From NCBI GenBank assembly GCA_030448105.1, contig JAUJNP010000002.1:209390-254606 (forward strand): 45,217 nt of DNA, in the 5' to 3' direction. Below are positions 33,148-40,497 of the stretch, one piece after another (within the stretch, counting starts at the first letter, position 1; the number at the start of each line of letters is the position of its first letter). The notes beneath the pieces were generated by a model. It saw only the letters and a list, made by a program, of their open reading frames with translations. It made no database searches and was not told where the DNA came from. A program made the translations under genes and the position numbers. The stretch comes from Acidimicrobiales bacterium. Its GTDB lineage: Bacteria; Actinomycetota; Acidimicrobiia; Acidimicrobiales; Iamiaceae.

Positions 33148-33819
33148 GTGCACGTCGTCGTGGTGGGCTGCGGCCGGGTGGGGGCCGGGCTGGCCCGTGC
33201 CTGCCAGGAGATGGGCCACACCGTGGCCGTGATCGACCGTCGCCCGAAGGCCTTCATCCGCCTCCCCGAGGACTTCTCGGGCCGGACCGTGGTGGGCGTG
33301 GGCTTCGACCGGGACCGCCTGCAGGACGCCGGCATCTCCGAGGCCGGCGCCCTCGCCGCGGTCACCAACGGCGACAACTCCAACATCCTCGTGGCCCGCG
33401 TGGCCCGGGAGACCTTCGGCGTGGAGCGGGTGGTGGCCCGAATCTACGACCCCCGGCGGGCCGCCATCTACGAGCGCCTCGGCGTGCCCACCATCGCCAC
33501 CGTGCAGTGGGCCACCGAGCGGGTGCTGCACCGCATCCTGCCCGAGCGCCCGGCGGTGGACTGGATCGACCCCAGCGCCAAGGTCGTGCTGCTGGAACGG
33601 CCGCTCCCCTCCTTCCGGGCCGGCCACCCCGTGGCCGACCTCGAGATCGACGGTCGGGCCCGGGTGGTGGCCCTGACCCGGCTCGGCGTGGCCCAGATCC
33701 CCACCGCCGGCTTCGTCGCCCAGGAGGGCGACACCCTCCACGTGGTCGTCTCCGGTGATCACGTCGAGGACTTCGACCAGCACCTGGCCGAGGCCGCGCC
33801 CGCGGGAAGGTCGCACTGA
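33148..33819 (+). CDS. ceoB: TrkA-type K+ uptake regulatory protein, CeoB-like
   Basis: This 223-residue protein has an N-terminal RCK/TrkA-N domain with VVVVGCGRVGAGLA (NAD-binding glycines 7, 9 and 12), Asp30 at the end of strand 2, and a C-terminal TrkA-C domain. It binds nucleotides and gates potassium transport at the membrane. The GTG start at 33148 has AGGGAGG upstream. Its stop overlaps the ATG of the second TrkA-like gene by one base (TGATG). The pair, and their divergence from a KimA-like gene, match the mycobacterial ceoB-ceoC order. Confidence 0.85.
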   Translation: MHVVVVGCGRVGAGLARACQEMGHTVAVIDRRPKAFIRLPEDFSGRTVVGVGFDRDRLQDAGISEAGALAAVTNGDNSNILVARVARETFGVERVVARIYDPRRAAIYERLGVPTIATVQWATERVLHRILPERPAVDWIDPSAKVVLLERPLPSFRAGHPVADLEIDGRARVVALTRLGVAQIPTAGFVAQEGDTLHVVVSGDHVEDFDQHLAEAAPAGRSH

Positions 33820-34485
33820 TGCGGGTCGTGGTCGCCGGCGGCGGCAACGTCGGCACCTTCATCGCCGACGACCTGGTGAAGGCGGGCCACGAGGTCACGC
33901 TGGTCGAGATCGACGGCGAGCGGGTCCAGGCGGCCCGGGAGCTGGGCGAGCCGAGCGGGGTCACCTGGGTGGTGGCCGACGCCTGCGAGCTCAGCGAGCT
34001 GGCCCGGGCCGACCTCGACGAGGCCGACGTGGTGGCCGCCGTCACCGGCGACGACGAGGACAACCTGGTCATCTCGCTCCTGTCGAAGCAGGAGTTCGCC
34101 GTCCCCCGTGTCGTGGCGCGGGTCAACAACCCGAAGAACGAGTGGATGTTCAACGAGATGTGGGGCGTCGACGTGTCGGTTTCGACTCCCCACCTGCTGA
34201 CCGCACTGGTGGAGGAGGCGGTGTCAGTCGGCAGCCTGGTGCGGCTGCTGTCGTTCGAGGGGGCCGGGCCCGCCTGTCGGAGGCCCGCCTCACCGAGAGC
34301 TCCCCGGCCGCCGGCCGCGACATCGAGCAGCTCGGCTTCCCCCGTGACTCCACCGTGGTGGCCGTCATCCGCGAGGATCACGTGATCGTCCCCCGGGGCG
34401 ACACCCTCCTGCACGCCGGCGACGAGATCCTCGTCCTCACGACCCCGAGGCCGAAGCCGAAGTGGTCGAGACCCTCCTGGGCTGA
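33819..34485 (+). CDS. ceoC: TrkA-type K+ uptake regulatory protein, CeoC-like, with two apparent frameshifts
   Basis: The N-terminal RCK domain (VVVAGGGNVGTFIADDL) is intact to about residue 148. The frame then changes after LLSFEG at a run of five G (about 34258), continuing as RARLSEARLTESSPAAGRDI and HVIVPRGDTLLHAGDEILVL. It changes again at a CCCC run (about 34443) to EAEAEVVETLLG and a stop at 34485. Restoring one base at each homopolymer gives a normal 222-residue protein. Both changes look like homopolymer miscalls rather than decay. Read without correction the protein would stop at 34385 with a nonsense tail. Confidence 0.75.
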
Positions 34486-34503
34486 TCGGCCGAGCCGGCC
34501 GAG

Positions 34504-34853
34504 CTAGGGCACCATGGTGTAGGAGGGGTTGAGCAGCAGGAGGCGGCCCCGCTCCTGGCGACCGACGCCCTCCACCACCAGGCTGCGCCCGGGATCGAGG
34601 CCGCCGATGCGGCGCCGCCCGGTGAACACCGCCACCGCCCGCCCGGAGCCGTCACCGATGGTCACCTCGAGAGACGGAGAGCCGGCCCGGGGCACCACCT
34701 GGAGCCCTGGACCTCGCCGCCCACCCGGATCGGCACCCGCAGCGGCGCCTCGCCGATGGGGACGACGTCGAGGCAGCGGTACCGCTGCTGCAGCCGCTCC
34801 TCGTGGAGCTCCTCGACCGTCTGGGAGAACCGGTGGCGCAGCTTGTTCAGCAC
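34504..34853 (-). CDS. OB-fold nucleic-acid-binding protein (Rv2694c-like), one apparent frameshift
   Basis: Reading from the GTG at 34853, MLNKLRHRFSQTVEELHEER and IRVGGEVQG are followed, in the next frame, by PSLEVTIGDGSGRAVAVFTG and SYTMVP. One missing C near 34703 (GGGCTCC) explains the break. The restored 116-residue protein is a single OB-fold of the type found beside ceoBC in mycobacteria (Rv2694c). Its function is unknown; RecG-like wedge-domain similarity suggests nucleic-acid binding. It is convergent with the CeoC-like gene, 18 bases apart. Confidence 0.7.
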
Positions 34854-34862
34854 GGCCCCGTT

Positions 34863-35150
34863 CTACCGGCGCCGGCGTCGCCGCACCACATCGCCCGGCC
34901 CCGGTTCAGGGCGGGAAGGGGCCGTGGCCCCGGCCCCACCGGGACGGCCGCCGTCGTCGTAGTTGGGCGTCGCCCGTCCCAGCCGCCGGGTGACGCGATG
35001 CTCTCGCACCATCTCACGCCGCCGGCCCAGGCTCTCGGCCCGGACCTTGGGGTCGATGCCGAGGCGCCGGTCGCGACGGTCGCTCCACGCCGCCAGGGCG
35101 AGCACGCCGGCGACCATCAGCGCGATCCCCAGCCACACGAACACGGCCAC
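34863..35150 (-). CDS. Small membrane protein with basic tail
   Basis: This 95-residue protein from the GTG at 35150 has one N-terminal membrane helix (VFVWLGIALMVAGVLALAAW) followed by a highly charged cytoplasmic tail ending in seven Arg-rich residues. It is not recognised as a named family. It lies 9 bases upstream of the OB-fold gene, the place held in mycobacteria by a small membrane protein gene (Rv2693c), so it may belong to the same conserved block. The extent of the tail is certain from the stop; the start could be the GTG two codons later. Confidence 0.55.
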   Translation of the reverse strand: MAVFVWLGIALMVAGVLALAAWSDRRDRRLGIDPKVRAESLGRRREMVREHRVTRRLGRATPNYDDGGRPGGAGATAPSRPEPGPGDVVRRRRRR

Positions 35151-35271
35151 CCCGCCATCCTGGCACCCTCGCCCGCCCGATCCTCCCCACGTCGTCCCTC
35201 CACACGTCGGCCTCCCCCACGTCGACCGGGGTGCTTGCCCTGCCGGGCCGGCTGGGGAAGCGTGGCCGGCG

Positions 35272-36030
35272 ATGAGCGACGTGCGCCGCCTCCCGCTGGA
35301 GGCGTTGGTGATCGACGAGGACCAGCCTCGACGCTCCCTCGACGAGGTGGACCTGGCCCGGCTCCAGGAGTCCCTCGCCGCCCACGGTTTGATCCAGCCG
35401 ATCGTCGTCACCCCGGAGCCGGGCGCGGCCGGGCGCTTCCGCATCGTGGCCGGCTGGCGCCGGGCAGAGGCGGCGCTGCGGCTGGGCTGGGCCGACGTGG
35501 ACGCCGTGGTGGTCGAGGCCGGGAGCCCGGCGACCACCCACATGGCCCAGGCGGCGGAGAACACGGCGCGGGCCGGCCTCCGGCCAGCCGAGCTGTTGGA
35601 GGTCGTGCGCCGGGCGTCGGCCGAAGGCCGCTCCAGCCAGGACATCGCCGCGGGGTTGGGCGTCAGCGATCGGCTCGTGCGCTACTACATGGCCGTCCTC
35701 CGCCACCCCGACCTGGCCGGCGCCCTCGCCGCCGGAGCTTCCCTGCGCCGCAGCGTGGCCGAGGCCAAGGCCCGCGAGTCGGGGGCGTCCGCCATCCCGT
35801 CTCCTACGCCCGCCCCTGCCCCGACCGACCGGTCGGCCCGTGCCCGTCGGCGGGCCCGCGCCGCGGTGGAGGCCATCGAGGCCAACTGGCACGCGCTCGA
35901 GCCGGCGCAGCGGGCTGAGCTGGCCGACCGCCTGGCCCGGATCACCGCGCCCGGGCCGGAGGCGGTGCCGGCGACAGCTCGGGCACCCACGGGGTCCGGG
36001 GAAGAGCCGCCGGATCGAAGCGATCCATGA
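35272..36030 (+). CDS. ParB-like nuclease-domain / HTH DNA-binding protein
   Basis: This 252-residue protein starts with RRLPLEALVIDEDQPRRSLD, the ParB N-terminal fold, then GLIQPIVVTPE, RIVAGWRRAEAAL and AENTARAGLRPAELLEVV. An HTH follows (SSQDIAAGLGVSDRLVRYYM) with a Pro/Ala-rich tail. It is shorter than chromosomal ParB, lacks an obvious dimerisation domain, and no parA gene is adjacent, so it is more likely a KorB/Noc-like regulator than a partition protein. Its last 89 bases overlap the 3' end of the GluQRS gene on the other strand. Confidence 0.8.
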   Translation: MSDVRRLPLEALVIDEDQPRRSLDEVDLARLQESLAAHGLIQPIVVTPEPGAAGRFRIVAGWRRAEAALRLGWADVDAVVVEAGSPATTHMAQAAENTARAGLRPAELLEVVRRASAEGRSSQDIAAGLGVSDRLVRYYMAVLRHPDLAGALAAGASLRRSVAEAKARESGASAIPSPTPAPAPTDRSARARRRARAAVEAIEANWHALEPAQRAELADRLARITAPGPEAVPATARAPTGSGEEPPDRSDP

Positions 36031-36874
36031 GCGCCGCCGGCGTGACCGCCTCCCCGTCGGCGGCCAGCCCCAGGCTCGTGGCCAACCGGCCCAGCACCTG
36101 AGGGGCCGACGTGCCCGCCGCCGCCAGGTCGGCCAAGGTGACGGCGCCGTGGCGTTTGGCCAGCCGGGCGCCGTCGACGCCCAGCACCAGCGGCACGTGG
36201 GCGTAGGTGGGCGAAGGCAGGCCGAGCAGCTCGCCGAGGTGGATCTGGCGGGGGGTGGACGCCAGCAGGTCGTCGCCCCGCACCACCTCCTCGATGCCCT
36301 GGGCGGCGTCGTCGACCACCACCGCCAGGTTGTACGCGGGGGTGCCGTCGCCCCGCCGCAGGACCAGATCGTCGACCGCCCCCTGCACCTCCCCGTGCAG
36401 CCTGTCCTCGAAGCCGACCCGCACCCCGCCCGCCCGGAGGCGCAGCGCCGGGTCCCGCCCCGAGCGGGCCCGCCGCTCCCGCTCGGCGGGGCTGAGGTGG
36501 AGGCAGGTGCCCGGGTAGGCGCCTTCGGGGTAGGGGCCGTGGGGAGCACGGGCCGCCTCCCGGATCTCGCGCCGGGTGCAGTAGCAGGGGTAGGTGAGCC
36601 CGGCGTCGGTCAGCGCGTCGATGGCCGCCGCGTAGCGGCCGGCGTGGGCGGACTGGCGCTCGACGGGGCCGTCCCAGTCGAGGCCGAGGGCGGCCAGGTC
36701 GCTGAGCTGCTCGGCCACGAAGTGCTCGCGCACGGCTCCGGGGTCGAGGTCCTCCACCCGGACGACGAACCGCGACCCGGCGGAGCGGGCGAACAGCCAC
36801 GCCAGCAAGGCGGTCCGCAGGTTGCCGAGGTGCAGCGAACCGGTGGGGCTGGGGGCGAAGCGACCGACCGCCAC
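35942..36874 (-). CDS. gluQ: Glutamyl-Q tRNA(Asp) synthetase
   Basis: This 310-residue protein has the HIGH-type motif SPTGSLHLGN (9-18), zinc ligands Cys97, Cys99, Tyr120 and Cys124, and the KMSKS-type motif LAKRHG (238-243). It lacks the anticodon-binding domain of full glutamyl-tRNA synthetases. These features define GluQRS, which attaches glutamate to queuosine-34 of tRNA-Asp. The GTG start at 36874 is 4 bases after the upstream stop, and longer starts would add Arg/Pro-rich antisense sequence. The Pro/Ala-rich C-terminus overlaps the ParB-like gene 3' end. Confidence 0.9.
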   Translation of the reverse strand: MAVGRFAPSPTGSLHLGNLRTALLAWLFARSAGSRFVVRVEDLDPGAVREHFVAEQLSDLAALGLDWDGPVERQSAHAGRYAAAIDALTDAGLTYPCYCTRREIREAARAPHGPYPEGAYPGTCLHLSPAERERRARSGRDPALRLRAGGVRVGFEDRLHGEVQGAVDDLVLRRGDGTPAYNLAVVVDDAAQGIEEVVRGDDLLASTPRQIHLGELLGLPSPTYAHVPLVLGVDGARLAKRHGAVTLADLAAAGTSAPQVLGRLATSLGLAADGEAVTPAALMDRFDPAALPRTPWVPELSPAPPPARAR

Positions 36875-36878
36875 GCGC

Positions 36879-37124
36879 TCAGGCGCCGACCTTGTGGGCG
36901 GTGAGCACCGGCCGGTCACCGTAGAAGCCCAGCTCGGCCAGGTAGAGGCGGCGGGGGTTCGGGTAGCCGATCTCCCCCTCGGCCCATGCGTGGTAGGCCA
37001 CCCAGCTGCGACCTTCGGGCCCGGCGAACACCTCGGCGCCGCCCGGGTCCCGCTGGGGACGGGGCTCCAGCCACCGTGGTCGGCCCGGAGCCGTCGTGGT
37101 CTCCCGCTCTGCGCCCGCTGGCAT
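36879..37124 (-). pseudogene. Glycoside hydrolase family 43-like C-terminal fragment
   Basis: An 81-residue frame contains GGAEVFAGPEGRSWVAYHAW and GYPNPRRLYLAEL, which resemble the last blade of GH43-type five-bladed propellers (normally over 280 residues). No N-terminal domain is found in any frame between it and the flavin-reductase-like gene, about 100 bases upstream. It may be a remnant, or a small stand-alone protein co-transcribed with GluQRS (4-base gap). Recognition is by pattern only. Confidence 0.5.
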
Positions 37125-37228
37125 GGCCTCGGCTGGTCCTCCCCGTGCCTCCTGGCGTGCTCAGTCTGGCCCACCACCGCCGCTCGTCCCCGTCAGCGGC
37201 GGAGGGGTCTCGGCGACGTCAGCGAGCG

Positions 37229-37744
37229 TCAGGCCGGGCGCTGGCGGTCCTCGGCCGGGTGGCCGGCCTCCAGGTCGGCGACCTGGGCGAAGGTGAGCCA
37301 CTCCCCATGGTGACGCTGGTACGCCTCGACCGGCGAGAGGATGAGGCAGACGTGGTCGGCGCCAGGGTCCAACAGCGCGGTGCGGCAGCCGATGAACCGG
37401 TCGGGGCAGTCGTCGAGCAGGGGCACCCCGCCGGGGCCCGGAGTCCACGAGCAACGCTCGAACTTGTCGACCTGGTTGCCGGTCTCGGTGCCGAACAGCT
37501 CGGCGAGGGCGCGATCTCCGGTGCGGGGGAAGTGCACGGCGAACGTGTCGGCCAGGGCACCGATCCGGTACGTGTGGTTGGCCTTGGACAGCCACACCGT
37601 GTAGAGCGCCGGGTCGATGCCGCATTGGGCGTGGAACCCCACCAGGCACCCGGCCCGCACGTCGTCCACCGCGGTGGTCACGATCACCATGGGGTGATCG
37701 AGATCACCCATCAGCTCGTGGAACGCTCCGGGCGGATCCCCCAT
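37229..37744 (-). CDS. Flavin-reductase-like (FMN-binding split-barrel) protein
   Basis: This 171-residue protein has the start MVIVTTAVDDVRAGCLVGFHAQCGIDP and LSKANHTYRI, the typical first strands and FMN-contact loop of the flavin-reductase-like split barrel. GDRALAELFGTETGNQVDKF follows. These bind FMN or F420 and reduce flavin or quinone-type substrates. The ATG at 37744 lacks a clear ribosome site; frames upstream are antisense to the divergent amidohydrolase promoter. It is divergent from that gene with 88 bases between starts. Confidence 0.8.
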   Translation of the reverse strand: MGDPPGAFHELMGDLDHPMVIVTTAVDDVRAGCLVGFHAQCGIDPALYTVWLSKANHTYRIGALADTFAVHFPRTGDRALAELFGTETGNQVDKFERCSWTPGPGGVPLLDDCPDRFIGCRTALLDPGADHVCLILSPVEAYQRHHGEWLTFAQVADLEAGHPAEDRQRPA

Positions 37745-37832
37745 GGATGGACCGTAGCCGTGACCGGGGACGTGAGTGCCAGACTCGGCGCGCCAGCGAG
37801 GCCAGTGCGCCGAGGAGCCCGAGGAGCCCGAC

Positions 37833-39308
37833 ATGCGACAGGACGACGATCCCGGCCTGCCCGTCAAGCTCCACCCGGTGTCGAACGGCGAGTTCGTCCC
37901 TCCCCCGCCGACCCGCCTGGAGCGCGAGGCGACGAGGCGGGCCCGCGCCGAGGCGGCACACGTCGCCGACCGCATCGGTATGGACCGCCGCCGGTTCCTC
38001 CGGTCATCCATGGCCGCGGCGCTGACGTTCAGCACGCTGTCGGCCTGCTCACGCGAGGAAGCCGAGAACGACCGGCCCGGACGCCCGCCGGGAGGGAGCT
38101 ACGACACCCCGCCCGAGGCGTCGACCGAACCCGACGCCGCCCGGGAGGCACTCGGAGGCGAGGAGCTCGTCTTCGACGTGCAGACCCACTTCCTCGACTA
38201 CAGCGCAGACGCCCCGAACCTCGGGGCGATCTTCCCCCAGGCCAACTGCGGCGAGGAGGACCCGCGGAGGTGCTTCAGCATCGACAAGTACCTCGATCTC
38301 ATCTTCAACCAGAGCGACACCGACGCCATGGTCATCTCCGCCCTCCCCTTCGCCGGCAGCCCCCTCAACCCCGGCGTGATGCACAAGGCGGTCGAACTGG
38401 CCGACCGGCTCTGCGGCAGCCACCGCACCCTGATGCAGGGCGAGGCCCACCCCTCCACCGGGCCGATCGGGTCCGTGCTCGACAACATGGCCGAGCTGCG
38501 TCGGGACCTGCCCATCGGCGCGTGGAAGGTGTACACCCACAGCGGCGGGCCGGGCTGGTTCCTCGACGACTCGGACCCGGCCGCGCCCCAGGTGGGGCAG
38601 CGCTTGATCGACGAGGTCCGAGCCCTCGGGCCGGCGATCATCGCCGTGCACAAAGGATTCTCCGGGGTGGGCCAGTTCCCCGCGTACGCCGACCCGGTCG
38701 ACGTGGGCCCGGCAGCCGCGGCCAACCCGGATGTGGACTTCGTCGTCTACCACTCCGGCTACGACACGGTCGGCTCGGGAGGGGGCACCGTCGAAGGTCC
38801 GTACGACCCGTCGATGGACCTCGGCGTCAACCGGTTGATCACCTCGGTGCGCAAGGCCGGCGTGCAGCCGGGTGGGAACGTCTACGCCGAGCTGGGCTCC
38901 ACCTGGCGGGCGGTCATGGGCGATCCCACCCAGGCCGCCCACGTGCTCGGCAAGCTGCTGGTGGCCTTCGGCGAGGACAACGTCGTCTGGGGGACCGACT
39001 CGATCTGGTACGGCTCGCCGCAGGACCAGATCCAGGCGTTCCGGGCGTTCCAGATCTCTCCCGAGCTCCAGGACCGCCACGGCTACCCGGCGCTCACCGC
39101 CGAGGTGAAGGCCAAGATCCTGGGCCTCAGCTCGGCCCGGCTCTACGGCCTCGACCCGACGCCGGACCCGTGCCGGATCCCCCGCGACCAGATCGAGCAG
39201 GCCCGGCTGGCGTCCTTCGACAGCAACGCCACCTTCGGTCCACGGACCCGCCGCGAGTTGCTCGCGTTCGCGCGGGCCGAGCTGGCCCAGTTCGCCACGT
39301 TCACCTGA
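37833..39308 (+). CDS. Tat-exported amidohydrolase (amidohydrolase 2 family)
   Basis: This 491-residue protein has a ~50-residue leader typical of this family (KLHPVSNGEFVPPPPT), then a twin-arginine motif RRRFLRSS (52-59) and a lipobox-like LSAC (Cys72), so it is probably exported folded as a lipoprotein. The TIM-barrel part begins with FDVQTHFLDY, where the first metal His is replaced by Gln. It also has HKGFS, YHSGYD and a late Asp in GTDSIWYGSP. It likely hydrolyses or decarboxylates a carboxylated ring compound outside the membrane. GAGGAG precedes the ATG, and an earlier in-frame ATG at 37776 is less likely. Confidence 0.85.
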   Translation: MRQDDDPGLPVKLHPVSNGEFVPPPPTRLEREATRRARAEAAHVADRIGMDRRRFLRSSMAAALTFSTLSACSREEAENDRPGRPPGGSYDTPPEASTEPDAAREALGGEELVFDVQTHFLDYSADAPNLGAIFPQANCGEEDPRRCFSIDKYLDLIFNQSDTDAMVISALPFAGSPLNPGVMHKAVELADRLCGSHRTLMQGEAHPSTGPIGSVLDNMAELRRDLPIGAWKVYTHSGGPGWFLDDSDPAAPQVGQRLIDEVRALGPAIIAVHKGFSGVGQFPAYADPVDVGPAAAANPDVDFVVYHSGYDTVGSGGGTVEGPYDPSMDLGVNRLITSVRKAGVQPGGNVYAELGSTWRAVMGDPTQAAHVLGKLLVAFGEDNVVWGTDSIWYGSPQDQIQAFRAFQISPELQDRHGYPALTAEVKAKILGLSSARLYGLDPTPDPCRIPRDQIEQARLASFDSNATFGPRTRRELLAFARAELAQFATFT

Positions 39309-39325
39309 CCGGCCATCATGGAGCA

Positions 39326-40477
39326 GTGCACCGGCTCCTCGTGATCCTCGCCGTCATCGCAGTGCTGGCCACCGGCTGCTCGGACGACGGGCCCAAGGAG
39401 CGGGCGGCGGGCAAGACCACCACGACCGAGCCGGCCCCCGAGCCCTACACCGACTACGACGATCACCGCAGCGAGCAGTACGCGGGCACGAGCAACTGGA
39501 TCTGCCACCCTGACCTGGCCGAGGACGAGTGCGGCGAGCTCGACACCACCGTCGTCGGCGCGGACGACGAGCGCCGGGTCGAGAAGGCCGAGCCGGCCGA
39601 GGACCCGGGGTTCGACTGCTTCTACGTGTACCCCACCACCTCGACCGATCCCGGGATCAACAGCGACCTCGACGTGGACGCGTCCGAGATCGACACGGTG
39701 CGGTCGCAGGTGGCCCGCTACGCGTCGGTGTGCCGAGTGTTCGCCCCCGCCTACCGCCAGGTCACCCTCGCGGGGCTGAGCAAGGGCGGATTCAGCGGCC
39801 AGACCCTGGGCTTGGCCTACGGCGACGTGCTCGACGCGTGGAAGACCTACGTCAACGACTTCAACGAAGGGCGGGGAGTCGTCCTCATCGGGCACTCACA
39901 GGGTTCGGGCCACCTCAGCCGCCTGCTGTCCGAGGAGGTCGATCCCGAACCCGGCCTGCGGTCCCTTCTCGTGTCCGCCGTTCTGCTCGGCACATCGGTG
40001 GCCGAGGGGCAGCTGAAGGACATCCCGACCTGCACGTCGGCCGAGCAGGCCGGCTGCCTCATGTCCTTCTCGTCCTATTCGGCGGCGATGGCGCCAGCCG
40101 AGGGGGCGCTGTTCGGGCGAGGCGGCAAGGGCAAGCGCGCCGTCTGCGTGAACCCGGCTGAACTGGCCGGCGACGACGGCCTCGCCGACGTGGTGGTGCC
40201 GGCCAAGCCCTCGCTCGTGGGTGGGACGCCGGGCCTCGAGGGCTTCACCACGCCGTTCATCTCGCTGCCGGGCGCGTTGCGGGCCGAGTGCACGACCAAG
40301 GGCAACTACACGTTCCTGGGGTTCGAGCAGGCCGTCGCCGCCGACCAACGCCCGGTGGCCGACCTGCTGGAGCAGCGCTTGGGCCCCAGCTGGGGCCTGC
40401 ACCTCCTGGACGCCAACCTGGCCCAGGACGACCTGATCGAAGTGGTGGCCCGCCAAGCCGAGGCCCACCGGCGCTGA
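39326..40477 (+). CDS. DUF3089 lipoprotein, alpha/beta-hydrolase-like
   Basis: This 383-residue protein has a lipoprotein signal (VHRLLVILAVIAVLATGC, Cys18), a Thr/Pro linker, then the DUF3089 core: NWICHPDLAEDECGELDTT, CFYVYPTTSTD, a nucleophile elbow GHSQGSGHL and TTKGNYTFLGFEQ. The family is predicted to be secreted serine hydrolases related to lipases and is common in actinobacteria. The GTG at 39326 is 17 bases after the amidohydrolase stop, so the two exported enzymes may be co-expressed. Confidence 0.85.
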   Translation: MHRLLVILAVIAVLATGCSDDGPKERAAGKTTTTEPAPEPYTDYDDHRSEQYAGTSNWICHPDLAEDECGELDTTVVGADDERRVEKAEPAEDPGFDCFYVYPTTSTDPGINSDLDVDASEIDTVRSQVARYASVCRVFAPAYRQVTLAGLSKGGFSGQTLGLAYGDVLDAWKTYVNDFNEGRGVVLIGHSQGSGHLSRLLSEEVDPEPGLRSLLVSAVLLGTSVAEGQLKDIPTCTSAEQAGCLMSFSSYSAAMAPAEGALFGRGGKGKRAVCVNPAELAGDDGLADVVVPAKPSLVGGTPGLEGFTTPFISLPGALRAECTTKGNYTFLGFEQAVAADQRPVADLLEQRLGPSWGLHLLDANLAQDDLIEVVARQAEAHRR

Positions 40478-40497
40478 CCGAGGCAAAGCTCTGGGAG

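Noticed and set aside
36986..40477. A single giant 1163-residue protein covering the amidohydrolase and DUF3089 region
   Set aside because: Only the part from the GTG at 39326 is coding in this frame; the earlier part is an off-frame shadow of the amidohydrolase gene and its upstream region.
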